Of a DNA stretch of 64,000 bases, positions 43,380 to 54,538 are shown piece after piece. The notes below the pieces were generated by a model. The model worked only from the letters and a program-made list of their open reading frames with translations. It ran no database searches and was not told the DNA's origin. This DNA comes from Candidatus Altimarinota bacterium (lineage in GTDB: Bacteria > Patescibacteriota > Gracilibacteria > BD1-5 > UBA6164): positions 1-64,000 of the forward strand of contig PDTW01000024.1 of assembly GCA_002749055.1 (NCBI GenBank). The letters are read 5' to 3'. Position 1 is the first letter of the stretch; every line of letters starts with the position of its first letter. The translations under genes were made by a program, and so were the position numbers.

Positions 43380-43403
43380 GGAAATATTTCAATAATACAT
43401 ACT

Positions 43404-43880
43404 TTATTTATTACATAATGCTCTTTCTTCTTTTCTGACTCTCTCAATTTCTCTTTCAATAGATTTTTCTGATTCTTCTTTAAATTTCTGAATTTCTTTC
43501 TCAAAAGACTCCTGACTAGATTTCTCAAAATTTTCTAATTGTTCACTAAGAAAGTTCTCCATCTCTTGAGTATTTTTAGATATTTTTTCTTGACATGATT
43601 TACTAGAATTTTCTGTTATAGATTTTATCTTTTTTTCAGTCTCAATTCTAAAATCAGCGAACCTTTTTTCACAACTAAGCTCTAAATAAAGTCTTCTTTT
43701 TTGTTCATCAGTCAATTTTCAGATTTCATTATCAATTTCTTCATCACTAACATTCTGAACAATACTTCCTGAGCTTTGAGCTCAAGAATTGCTTTTTTCT
43801 AGCATTTCTTCTTCTCATCAAAAACAAGAACTCAGAAGCAAAACTGCAAGTATAATTGCCAATGTATTTTTCAAAAACAT
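43404..43880 (-). CDS. Lipoprotein with long coiled coil
   Basis: A 158-residue lipoprotein. The signal peptide MFLKNTLAIILAVLLLSSCF ends in a lipobox (L-S-S-C, Cys at residue 19). The mature part is a Glu/Lys/Ser-rich helix with heptad character (IETEKKIKSITENSSKSCQE, FEKEIQKFKEESEKSIEREI). Two TGA codons read as glycine directly after the lipobox Cys-Phe. It precedes the repeat-module protein on the same map side but is on the minus strand downstream of it, so it may be the second gene of that transcript. Function unknown. Confidence 0.75.
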
Positions 43881-43915
43881 ATTTATTAAATTAATAAGTA
43901 AAAATTATTGTATAA

Positions 43916-46900
43916 TTAATTTCAAAATTCTATATTATCTATCCAGACAAAAGACCTATACCGAAGATGTGATTTACGAGATCTAAATTTAAATTCATAA
44001 TTTCATGCAGGCAATAATTCTGATTCATATGAAATAAAACCTGATGTACTACTTGAGATAGTCTTTTTAAGTACTCAATTTATATAAAAGTAAAATTTTG
44101 AATACCGGCCTGGAGAAAAAAGTGTTTTGACCTTGAACTTTATTTTTTGAGAACTTGTTAATTCTTTATTCAAAACCAAATCTCTATCTCAAGTTATATT
44201 ATCGTGATCAACTTTTAATGAATATGTGTAATCTTCACTTGATCATGCTATATTTCATGGTCAAGTTACTTGTTTCCAAGGTAAAGTTAAGTCTCAAGAA
44301 AATGTAAATACTTCCCATGGATTTTCAGGTCATTCATCTAATGAATAATCACCCTTTATTCAACAAGTTCATCCTCATCATATACAACTAAATTTTATAT
44401 TATCTAACCATAACTCTGATCTATTTCAAAGATAGCTTTTGCTTAATGTCCATTTAAAAGTATAATTTCAAGGTGGTAATAATGGTGTTGTAAAAGTGTG
44501 ATAATTTCAATCATTAACACCAGAATAAGAAGTTACTTTTAAATATTCAACTCAGTTTATATAAAAAGCAACATTAGTTACATATGCAGATCAAGTTAAA
44601 CGAGTTTTAAAATCAAAACTTAACTTTTGTGGATTACCACTTAAATCTCTTTCAAGAACCAACTCTTTAGTTCATTTTGTATCTCAAAAATTAGCCTTCA
44701 AAGCATAAGAACTACCCGGTCAATTAACATTTCATGGTCAAGTAACCATAGGCCAAGGAGTTGAGACAACTCAACCAAATGTAAATACTTCCCATGGATT
44801 TTTTGGTCAATGTTCTAATGGATTTATTTCACTTGTAGGTCAACTTGAACTAAAATCACTCAGTCAACATCATGCTCATCAGTTTATACAGCTAAATTCT
44901 ATATTATCTAACCATAGTTTCTCCCTTCATAAAAGCACAATCAAAGGACGGTATAATCTCCATGTAAAGGTATAATTTCAAGGTGGCAAAAGAGGTGTTG
45001 TAAAAGTATGATAATTTCGATCATTAGAAGAAGAATACCTGGTTAATTTTAAGTAGTCAACTCAATTTATATAAAAAGCAACAAATCAATCTGTTCAATA
45101 TATATCTGTTTTAAAATCAAAACTTAACTTTTGTGGATCATTTAAAGTTCTTTTAAGAACCATATCCATATTTCATACCATATTTGGATAATCTGCTTTT
45201 AAAGCATAAGAGTTACTTGGTCAATTAACATTTCATGTTCAAGTAACTATATTCCAAGGAGTTGAAACAGCTCAGCTGAATATAAATAAATCCCAAGGAG
45301 ATTTTGTTCAATGTTCTAATGGATTTATCTCACTTGTAGGTCAACTTGGACTAAAATCACTCCGTCAACATCATGCTCATCAGTTTATACAAACAAATTC
45401 TATATTATCTAACCATAACTTTGATTTAATTCAATAATCATTATTATGATAATGTGATTTCCATGTAAAAGTGTAATTTCAAGGTTTTAATAATGGTGTA
45501 GTAAAAGTATGGTAATTTAAATCATAAGAACTGGAATATCTATCTATTTTTAAATATTCAACTCAATTTATATAAAAAACAAAATAATTATCGTAAGTTG
45601 TTATATCTGTTTTAAAATCAAACTTTAATTTTTGTTTATTATATAAAGTCTTTGTAAGAATCAAATTTCTGTCTCACAAAAAGTCTGTTTCAGCAATTTT
45701 TATAGCATGAGAATTACTTGGTCAATTAACATTTCAGGTTCAAGTAACCATAGTCCAAAAGTACGAAGGAACTCAAGAAAAAGAAAATAAACCCCACGGT
45801 TCTTTTGCTCAAATTTCTAACGGGTTAACAGATTTATTTCAACTTAAATTAAAATCGCTCCATCAACATCATGCTCATCAATTTATACAAGTAAATTTTA
45901 TATTATCCAATAACATATATGAATCATTAAATCACGAATCTGGTTTTGATATCCATCTAAATTTATAAATTCAAGCCGGCAATAATTCTGAACTATAATG
46001 TACAAAATCTGATTCACTGTCTGATCAATTATACCAAGATTTAAATAAAATATCATTTATATAAAATTCTGATTTATCATAACTATTAAAATGGTTTTTT
46101 ATATCAAATTCTATTTTTCAAGGTAAAGTTAATTCTTTTTCAAGTACCAGTTCCTTATCTCCATTTATAGATGGAAAATACGAACTTAATGAGTATGTAC
46201 TAGTAGATCATCATATAGTTGATACATTTCAAGGTCATGAAACTAACCTCCATGGCAAATTAGAAGTTCAACTAAATGTAAATACTTCCCATGGATTTTT
46301 TTCTCAAACTTCTATAGAGTTAACTAATGAAGAAGCAGATACTGAATCAAAATTACTAATTCAACATCATGTCCCTCAATTTATACAAGTGAATTTTATA
46401 TTATCTAGTACTATATGCCTAATATTATATAAAGGAGATTCTGTATACCATTTAAATTCATAATCTCAAGGTGGCAATAATGACGATTCATAATGATCAA
46501 ATCAAGTACTAAATCAAGCTCAATATTTTAAATCTACAATACCATTGATAAGAAATTTAGTATCTCAATAAATTCAAGCTCAAGCATTTTTTATATCAAA
46601 ACTTATCTTTGCCGGTTTATCTAGAGTTTTTTTATACAAAATAAAAGTTTTTTTTCAATCAACAACCGGAGACTTTATTGCATATGTTCAATCACTAACA
46701 TTTCATGCTCATGAGATTTGTAACCAAGGAATACTAAAATCTCATCAAAATGTAAATATATCAAAAGGATCAACATCTCACTTTTCTAAAGAATTCTGGC
46801 TTGATGTTGGACCTGTAGATTCAAAATCAGTCCATCAACATCATACTCCTCATCATACACAAGATAATAATATATTATCCAAAAATAATTCCGTTTGAGT

Positions 46901-47887
46901 ATTAAGATTCCTAAATGTATACCATTCAAACTCATGCAATCATGGTGGAAGTAGAGGTGATTCAAAATGAGAGTAATTATTTAATCATGGTGAAGAATTA
47001 TTTTTATTAATAAACTTTTGACCATCTATAAAAAATTCAAATTTAGGAGAATAACCTCATCAAAGTCAAAATATAGCTTTATAGTCAAAACTTATTTTTA
47101 TTGGTTTATAAGAGAATATTTTATACTTAAGTTTTGATAATCAGTTATATCATAATCATGATATATGTAATCATTTTGTAGCTCAACTTCATACATTTTC
47201 TTTTACTATAGCATCTCAACTTCAATTATAAGAAAACAAACATGTATTATTTATATCTGTTAAATCATTTATATGTTCAAATGTACCATCCTGATCTCAA
47301 CATGATACTGGAAATACAACACTAGTTTTAAAATTATCCAAATCACATTTTAATCATTTATTTATTTTTCTTCATAACTTTTTCAGTGCTTCAAAATTAT
47401 TAAGGTTTCCATTCATCAAAAAGTCATAATCATCAAAAATTTCTTTATAATAAGGATTTGATTTAAATGGCTCTCTATTATATGAATCTCTTAAATTAAA
47501 TATAAAGTTTACTATTTCTTGATCTGTTTGAACTCAACAATTTTTTCACTTATACAAAAGTTTAGGAACAAATTCAAAAGATTCTGAAGTTTCTGATTTG
47601 TCATAATATTTTCATGGAAGAGAAGTTGTTCAATCTATTGAGAAAAATGTACTTACATCATTTAAAATTATTTCATGATCAAAATTATCATTTATTATTA
47701 AACTAGGAACAGAAAATACATGAGTCTCTCATCAAGTAAAGGTTTTTATATAAAGTCAGTTATAACTTCATTCATTATACGCTTTTTCATAAGCTGAATA
47801 TGACTGATAACCAAAAATTGATATTAATGAAAAAAAACAAATAGCCAAACCAAAGTAAAAAAGTTTTTTTAATATTTTTCTTTGCAT
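43916..47887 (-). CDS. Large secreted or surface protein with about seven Cys-bearing beta modules
   Basis: A 1323-residue protein with an N-terminal hydrophobic segment (LFYFGLAICFFSLISIFGYQ), a unique region of about 200 residues, then about seven diverged modules of 159-169 residues to the end. A typical module reads KLWLDNIEFSCINGGAGCGR, SDF, LEHGTKSPW, FTFSG, VTGTGNVNGPSNSYALKA, LSFDFKTD, FYINGVEYLK, YHTFTTPLLPPGNYTFTW. Each has two Cys in CxNGGxGCG. The strands suggest a jelly-roll/lectin-like sandwich. I do not recognise the family. DNA-level repetition of the module borders (GTAAATACTTCCCATGGATT and variants) is visible. A surface adhesin is a reasonable guess; the DsbA-like protein encoded nearby could form its disulfides. 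Confidence 0.7.
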
Positions 47888-48024
47888 AAATATATAATTA
47901 AATTGTACATTATTAACAATTATATCACAATAAAAATATTTATACAAAAAAAACTCAAAAAAAAACTATAAATATTTAAAATATATTTATAATTATTAAA
48001 AATATTGTGCAAATATAATAAAAG

Positions 48025-48453
48025 TTATTGTAATGGTTTATTCGTTTCATCTTCCAAAATAGTTCATATCTGAAATCCAGTATTATCACTAAGTACTCAG
48101 TAATAAAAGTATAGTTGTGAATTCTTCTTTTTCTTCTTATACTTAGGATCTATAAATAAACCTGAATTAATATAATAACTAACTCCCTCTCAGATTATTC
48201 AGTGTCTCCACAAAACCTTTCATTCATAAGTTATTTCTTTTGAGTTATCTGGTGTAGGATATTTTCAAGTAGTAGTTTTTGCAGTTTCAAGAGAATTATA
48301 TATTAAATTAACATTATTAACCCTTGTTGCATCTCTGGCATCTTCAGAATATCAGATAAAACTAACAAATGAAATAGCTGATAAAACTCACAGAATTGAT
48401 ATAACTACTACCAATTCAACCAAAGTAAGTCACCTTTTTTTATTTTTCTCCAT
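48025..48453 (-). CDS. Type IV pilin-like protein
   Basis: A 142-residue prepilin-like protein. The leader MEKNKKRG is followed by LTLVELVVVISILGVLSAIS with Gly at -1 and Glu at +5, the prepilin-peptidase signature. It then has SFIGYSEDARDATRVNNVNL, close to the first turn of the two pilins at 17-18 kb, and a short globular part ending YGVLSDNTGFQIGTILEDET. It lies directly upstream of the repeat-module protein on the same strand, 138 bases away. It is probably a minor pilin or pseudopilin that shares the 12-16 kb motor. Confidence 0.85.
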
Positions 48454-48620
48454 AAAGAAACTCTTAATTTATAATTAACTTAATAGTAACACAATATTTA
48501 AATATTATCAAAATTTTAACTATTTTTATTACCAACGGAAAAAGAATAGTCTCTTTATTTTGCAAAAAATAATATTTATAGTAATATTAATAGTATAAAT
48601 ATATTATTAATATTACTTAT

Positions 48621-49346
48621 ATGGGAGATATAAATCTTGAAAAGATATTACAAAGTATTTATTCGAGCATATACACATGATTAGAATATTATTTACCAAA
48701 AGTATTATGAGCAGTAGTAATAATTGGTTTTGGATTTTTGTTGTCTTTATGAGTTTACAGAATAATAATTTTTTCTTTTAAAAAATTTAAAATATTAGAA
48801 TTAATAGATAAGCTTGATATAAAAATCCCAACTAATACTGAAAAAGATGCTAAAAAAGAAAATACAGAAAATGAAAAAATTAAATTATCTGACAAAATAG
48901 CAGAGAAAATAAAAATAGACAAAATCATTGCAAAAGCATTCTCTTATTATATATTTTTAATCTTTTTTAGATTCTCAATAGTCGTTATATGAATAAAAGA
49001 AATTGAAGATTTTTTATGAACATTAATTTGATATTTACCAAGTTTATTTGTATGATTTTTAATTTGATTTTTTTGAATTAGATTTTCTAATTTTATTTAC
49101 GATTTAACATACCATGCCTTAAATTTAACAAAACAAAAAACAGCTAGAATTATAGCATCATGAGCCAAAATAATAATACTTTTTTTTACTATAATGGCTG
49201 TTTTAGACCAAGTATGAATAGCTACTGAGATAATAAACATAATTTTGGTATGATTTATATCAATGCTTTCAGTAGCTTGATGATTAGCATTTGGTCTTGG
49301 TTGAAAAGATATTGCAAAAGAAATATTAGAAAGTTTTAGAAAATAA
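48621..49346 (+). CDS. MscS-like conserved TM-helix membrane protein
   Basis: A 241-residue membrane protein with four or five helices and the conserved TM-helix repeat seen near mechanosensitive channels: EYYLPKVLGAVVIIGFGFLL in the first half, GYLPSLFVGFLIGFFGIRFS in the middle, and GFISMLSVAGGLAFGLGGKD with IAKEILESFRK at the end. A charged linker (about residues 68-108) separates the first two. The beta domain of true MscS is absent. Role in osmotic response is possible. An rRNA methyltransferase gene starts 12 bases downstream. Confidence 0.75.
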
Positions 49347-49358
49347 ATTTTAAAGTAA

Positions 49359-50711
49359 GTGAAAAAAGATTTCATAAAATACATAAAAGAAGAATTTAAT
49401 TACTCTGAAAAAGAAATAAAAGATTTTGAAGTATCTCTTTGAAAGAAACTTCCAAAATCTATAAGAATAAATACAAATAAAATTTGAATTCAAGATTTTT
49501 TAAATCTAGCTAAGAAGAATAAGTGGGAAGTTAAAAAAACTAGTCTTTGAAAAAACACATTCTATATAAACAATAATGACAAAGAAATAGCTCTATGAAG
49601 CTCTGTTGAACATATAACCTGATATTTTTATATTCAAGAATTAGCAGCAACTAGTGCCCCATTTTATCTATCGAATGATAAAATATCAAAAGAAAAATAT
49701 TTAATCCTTGATATGAGTGCTTCACCATGATGAAAAACAACTCAGTTGTCAGAATATTACCCAAATTCAATAATAGTAGCCAATGAATTAAACAAAAAAA
49801 GAATGCAGTGATTTTTTTCAAATTTAGATAGAATGTCTAGCCTAAATACTGTGTGTACAAACTATGATTGAAGATTTTTTAAAAATATCCCTGAATTATT
49901 CGATAAAATAATTTTAGATGCTCCTTGCTCTTGAGAATGAACTGCATACAAAACTTCTGAAGCATTAAAATATTGGAATATAAAAAATATTAAAAAAATT
50001 GCAAAATTACAATACTGACTTTTTGAATCTGCAATAAAAACATTAAAGCCATGATGAGAAATGACTTATTCTACATGCACTTTAAATTCAATAGAAAATG
50101 AATGAGTTATTGAAAAAATATTAGAAAAATATTCCAAATATATAAAGGTACTAGCTATTTGAGAAAGCAAAGAATATAAATACAAAAGAAATTGGCCACA
50201 TATAGACGAAACCTGATGATTTTTTGTGGCAAAAATAAAAAAAATCTCTTCTATTCCCAACTGAGACAATATAAAAAGTCTAAAACAGAATATAGAAAAG
50301 TTATCATGAACAGAATACAAAATGATTTCTTCCTTTTTTGAAACAAATTTCTGATTTTCTTTAAGTCCATATTATTTATTTAAATATAAAAATAATATTC
50401 ATCTATGAAATAAAAATTTAAATGAGCTATGGGATAAATTATTTATATTTAAAATAGGGATAAACATATGAGAAATTAAAAATAACTCATTTATTCCTAA
50501 TTTCAATTCTTGAACATTTGAAAGATTTAATAAAAATGCTATTGAAATTAATAAAGAAGAAATTGACCTTTTATTTAAAGGAACAAGCATTGAGAAAAAA
50601 CTAAAAGATTGATTCTATCAATTGCAAAATAATAAATTAATGTGCTGAATCTGAAAAATTCAAAATAATAAACTAAAAAGTTTAATAAAGACTAATCTAA
50701 TAAGAAAATAA
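49359..50711 (+). CDS. rRNA (cytosine-5) methyltransferase, RsmB/RsmF family
   Basis: A 450-residue SAM-dependent enzyme of the NOL1/NOP2/Sun family. Seen: KKLPKSIRINTNKI, the N-terminal domain with HITGYFYIQELAATSAPFYL, the SAM loop LILDMSASPGGKTTQLSEYY, FDKIILDAPCSGEGTAYKTS with the first catalytic-region Cys, and GGEMTYSTCTLNSIENEGVI with the nucleophile Cys in TCT. A C-terminal RNA-binding-like domain follows (about 310-450), as in RsmF. The start is GTG at 49359, 12 bases after the previous stop. It would methylate 16S rRNA; which cytosine cannot be told. Confidence 0.9.
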
Positions 50712-50727
50712 TAAAAATCTTTGGTAA

Positions 50728-50770
50728 AAATAAAAAACCTAAAAAATTTAATTTCTCAGGTTTTTTATTT
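50728..50770. terminator. Bidirectional terminator
   Basis: AAATAAAAAACCT / AGGTTTTTTATTT arms, between the convergent methyltransferase and short DsbA-leader-like gene. Confidence 0.8.
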
Positions 50771-50783
50771 CAGATTTTTTTAA

Positions 50784-51173
50784 CTATTTATTTACAACTC
50801 ACTCTGGACCAACTTCAATTGAAGTTGCACCATTCTCTATAGATTCAGTAATATCTATTGTTTGAGAGGAGTTAGAATTTGATTTATTAGCGTCAGACGA
50901 TTTGGAACTAGCTTCTTTTCTAGCTTTTAAATCAGCTAAATAATTCTCCATCCTTAGTTTGTTATCTTCTTTAGTCAAGTCAGAAATTTCTAAAAGTAAT
51001 TTATAGTTTTCTTCTCATCAAATCTGAGCATATTGCATTTTTGATACTTTTTCAATCATAGCTAATTTAGAATTAACTATTAAGTAAGTAGTAGTAACTA
51101 TAAGCAAAGTAAGTATAGTTAACAATAAATTTAATTTACTATAATAATCCTTATCTTTCATCTTTCAAAACAT
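50784..51173 (-). CDS. Membrane-anchored protein related to the leader part of the neighbouring DsbA-like protein
   Basis: A 129-residue protein with one membrane helix (LNLLLTILTLLIVTTTYLIV) and then a helical region MQYAQIGGEENYKLLLEISD with LRMENYLADLKARKEASSKS. This matches IQFSQIGGEENYSTILEIGE and QMKQYLEQLRAQK in the protein encoded just upstream. It lacks the thioredoxin fold; instead it ends in a Ser-rich stretch and TSIEVGPEGVVNK. It therefore looks like a duplicate that lost, or never had, the catalytic domain. A regulator or partner of the DsbA-like protein is possible. Confidence 0.75.
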
Positions 51174-51233
51174 ATTTTTGTTTTCTTATAAAATAATATA
51201 GTAATAATATTTTAATAAAAAATTTTTAAAAGT

Positions 51234-51270
51234 AAAAAAATTGGTTCAAATAAAGTGAACCAATTTTTTT
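51234..51270 (-). terminator. Intrinsic terminator of the dsbA-like gene
   Basis: AAAAAAATTGGTTCA / TGAACCAATTTTTTT, 15-bp arms, 6 bases after the stop on the minus strand. Confidence 0.85.
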
Positions 51271-51275
51271 AATTC

Positions 51276-52196
51276 TTATTTTAAAAGTTCATCTATAGCT
51301 TTCTCAAATTCTGAAGTTGGCAAAGCTCAAGATAAAACTCTAAATTCACCAGTTTCATTATTTACTAAAACATTTCAAGGAGTTCATGTTACACCAAATT
51401 TTTGACTTCAAACAAGTACTTGAGACTTAATTTTATCATCATGTTTTCAACTAGCAATACATTCATTTAAAGCATCTTTATCTACTCATAATCATACAGC
51501 AGTATCTACAAGAAAATCTTTGCTTGAATTTTTAGATTTAAAAGAAGCTTTCATAACTTCATAAAAGTTTTCAGAGCCACCAAGTTCTCAAGTACACTCC
51601 AAAACTTGTGCTCAAGGAAAAGCATTAGCATGGAATTCAAGAGGAAAATGATTAAATATAATATTTAATTTTTCTCAGTATTTTTCTTTCAAAGCTTCTG
51701 GAGTTCAACTATTATGTAATCTAGCACAATAAGGACATTCCAAATCACTATATTCTATCCAAGTTATTTTAGCATCAACATTACCATCTATATAAGAAGA
51801 ATCTTTTATAGATTTAATTTCTTCTACTGAAACTTTACCAACAGGAGATTCTGGCATTTGTTCTGGAGCTTCATTGCTAACAGAACCTTCATTATTATTA
51901 GAAGGAGCTTTTCAAGATTTTTGAGCTCTTAATTGTTCTAAATATTGTTTCATTTGAGAAGTAGCTTGATCTTTAGATAATTCTCAAATTTCCAAAATTG
52001 TAGAATAATTTTCTTCTCATCAAATTTGAGAAAACTGTATATTCAACAATTTTTCAACATCTGAAGAAAGTTTATCAATAGATTTTAATTTATAATCAAT
52101 CATCCCATAAACAATAATAACTGTAACAAAAGTAAACATACCTCAAACAGCTAAAAGCATTGAGTAAAGATTTTTTTCTTTTTCTTTTCCTAACAT
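51276..52196 (-). CDS. Membrane-anchored DsbA-like thiol oxidoreductase
   Basis: This 306-residue protein has a membrane helix (YSMLLAVGGMFTFVTVIIVY) near the N terminus, a helical linker (about 45-100), then a DsbA-type thioredoxin fold: YSDLECPYCARLHNSGTPEA with the CPYC active site near residue 155, FPLEFHANAFPGAQVLECTG, and VTGTPGNVLVNNETGEF with the cis-Pro of TGTPG. It would oxidise cysteines of exported proteins at the outer face of the membrane. The many-Cys repeat-module protein in this window is a plausible substrate. It is immediately upstream of the shorter related protein, on the same strand, with a terminator between them. Confidence 0.88.
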
Positions 52197-52326
52197 ATAT
52201 TTCTAAAGTTATAATATAAAATTTTTTAGACTAATGTATAATAACGAATTAATACTAAAAGCAAATAAATTAGTATTGACTTATTGTTTAACCCTTTTTA
52301 ATTAACTTTAAAAAAATATCATCTTT

Positions 52327-53226
52327 TTAGATGTTCCCTAATTTTCTTAATAATAAAATAAAAAAGTATTTTAGTCTTTTATTAACAAAAATATAACTAT
52401 TTGAAACATCTCTAACATCTTTTGTTAATTTTAATTTAAAATCTGTAACTCAGGATAAACTAGTATTTTTTTTATTTGGTTCAGAAACTCATAAAAAATC
52501 ATACAAAACACTTCAATAATTTTTTGCTCTTTTTATTGCCTCCCATTGTAATAAATACGGAGCCATTAAATTTCTATATTCTTTGGAGGAAGTTGAGGCT
52601 CAATAATAATATATTGAAACATCTTTATCAAAAATGAAAATTCAGCCACAAATAACTTTCTCACCTTTATAAGCTAATAATAAACTAGAGTTCTCTAAAC
52701 TATTTAAAAAAACTTCATAAAATTCTAATTTATTTCAAAAAAAATTATCTCTAGAAGTAGTTTCAAGCATAAGATTATAAAATTCTTTTATATTTTCTTT
52801 AGTTTTTGAAACTTCTTTTACAACAACTCATTTTTTTACAGCTAAACGAATATTGTATCTTCATTTTTGCTTCATATTTTTTAATATTTCATCTTCTGAA
52901 TTATCCAATCCTATTACTGCTGTATAAGGAGTTATAAACTTTTTATAATATCAAACTGAAAATTCTTTTTGTAAATCAAATAGTTTATTTTTATAATTAA
53001 TAGTTTCTATTTGAATAAATAGCGTATTTTCTTTTTTACAAAGATTTAATAAATCTTTTTTATTTTTATCGCTTATTTTTTCTTCAATTCAAATAACAAA
53101 TAGTCAATATTCTCATAAACTAACCTTTCTTTTTTCTACTTTAATTCAATCTATATCAAATAGATTTTCTGCTTGTCATGAATCAATAAGCATTTTTCAC
53201 CGAGACTTTCTTTGCCAAATAGACAT
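52327..53226 (-). CDS. FemAB-family peptidyltransferase-like protein
   Basis: This 299-residue protein has the paired GNAT-like folds of the FemAB family, which add amino acids from aminoacyl-tRNA to the peptide of lipid II. Seen: AVIGLDNSEDEILKNMKQKG then RYNIRLAVKKGVVVKE, the standard family join; EFYNLMLETTSRDNFFGN; SLLLAYKGEKVICGGIFIFD and SIYYYGASTSSKEYRNLMAP, with LLQWEAIKRAKNYGSVLYDF. It ends KYFFILLLRKLGNI. The start lies 7 bases after the ruvB stop. Its exact job (peptidoglycan bridge or other) is not visible; an AGATGTTCC end motif of the MITE-like repeat overlaps its stop. Confidence 0.82.
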
Positions 53227-53232
53227 AGTTTT

Positions 53233-54246
53233 TTATATTGTTTTTAAAATATGTTTTTCTCAAGAGATTGTTATTTTTCTTCACCTTGGAGTCCTTTCTA
53301 TAAATCATATCTGAAGTAAATATGGTTCTACAACATCTTCTATTGTAGACTCTTCTTCTCAAACTGATGCAGATAGAGTATTTAATCATACAGGATTACC
53401 TGAAAAATTATAATACATTTTTTCTAATATTTTTCTATCTAGCAAATCCAAACCTAATTCATCTATTCATATTGATTTAAATATTTCATTCAAAACTTTT
53501 TCATCTGATATATTTTCTCAAATAGTATTGTAATCTCTAATTACTTTAAGCAATCTATTAACAATTCTTGGAGTTCATCTAGATCTAGAAGCTATATTTT
53601 GAAGAACTCACTTATCAATATTCAAGTCCAAAAGTTCTGCACTTCTTTTTGCAATCAAAACCAGATTATTAATATCATAAAAGTCCAATTTTAAAATATT
53701 TCAAAACCTATCTCTTAAAGGAGAAGATAAAGAGCTAAGTTTAGTTGTTGCTCAAACCAAAGTAAAGTCCTGTAAAGGCAATTTTACACTTTGAGCTCAG
53801 GTTCAACTTCAAACCATAATATCTATTTCATTATCCTCCATAGCAGTATAAAGAATTTCTTCAACTTGTGGTCTAAGTCTATGAATTTCATCTATAAAAA
53901 GTATATCTCCTTTTTCTAAATTAGACAGTATACTAACCAAATCTGACTGTTTCTCAATTGCTGGTCCCGAACTAGATTTAAGTGAAGTTCACATTTCTGA
54001 AGCTATAATATTTGAAAGAGTTGTTTTTCATAATCAGGGAGGACCATAAAAAAGTATATGCTCTATTGACTCTCATCTTATTTTCGCAGAAGAAATAGAT
54101 ACAGACAAATGTTTTTTTATAGATTCTTGTCAAACATATTCTGATAATTTCTTAGGTCTTAGAGTATTACTAGCAGCCTTATCCATCTGAGTTTTAGAAC
54201 TAGAAACTATTCTTTCAGAATTATTTTCAAATGCACTTTTAATCAC
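53233..54246 (-). CDS. ruvB: Holliday junction branch-migration helicase RuvB
   Basis: A 337-residue AAA+ motor that drives branch migration with RuvA. Seen: [20 protein letters not shown], Walker [19 protein letters not shown], Walker [21 protein letters not shown], sensor 1 [20 protein letters not shown] with its Arg finger, and the C-terminal winged helix ([33 protein letters not shown]). The start is GTG at 54246: a TAA precedes it, and the [20 protein letters not shown] stretch before the only ATG matches the usual RuvB N terminus, so the ATG is internal. RuvA and RuvC are not in the window. A complete MITE-like repeat lies 27 bases upstream. Confidence 0.95.
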
Positions 54247-54272
54247 AAATATTTATAATTAATAATTATATA

Positions 54273-54436
54273 TAGGAACATCTGAAAAACTCCTTCGTAA
54301 GAACAAAAATTTAGATTTTTTAGATAATTTTTTTGCAAAATTTTTTACTTATGCCTTTGCATAGGGAAAAAGTTTTAAGGGAAAATTAGCAAAAAAGATT
54401 ATTTTTTTCTAGATGTGATTTTTTCAGATGTTCCTA
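54273..54436. mobile_element. MITE-like repeat, copy 2 (complete)
   Basis: About 164 bases bounded by perfect inverted ends GGAACATCTGAAAAA and its complement, with flanking TATA on both sides (TA duplication, as left by mariner-type insertions). Internal TTATGCCTTTGCATAGGGAA block. Non-coding. Confidence 0.88.
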
Positions 54437-54472
54437 TATATTAAATATATATATTGCTCTATTTTTGTAAAG

Positions 54473-54508
54473 AAAAAAAAACTATTTAATGAATTAAATA
54501 GTTTTTTT
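54473..54508 (-). terminator. A/T-arm terminator
   Basis: AAAAAAAACTATTTAAT / ATTAAATAGTTTTTTT, directly downstream of the 417-residue gene on the minus strand. Confidence 0.75.
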
Positions 54509-54510
54509 AT

Positions 54511-54535
54511 AAATGTGATTTTTTCAGATGTTCCT
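54511..54535. repeat. Solo right end of the MITE-like repeat
   Basis: AAATGTGATTTTTTCAGATG then TTCCT, identical to the right end of the full element 75 bases away, in the same orientation. Confidence 0.8.
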
Positions 54536-54538
54536 TAA

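Noticed and set aside
53183-53389. Open frame of 68 codons on the minus strand crossing the ruvB/femAB junction
   Set aside because: It is a different frame of the ruvB 3' end, whose own frame shows the conserved winged-helix motif and continues to its stop.
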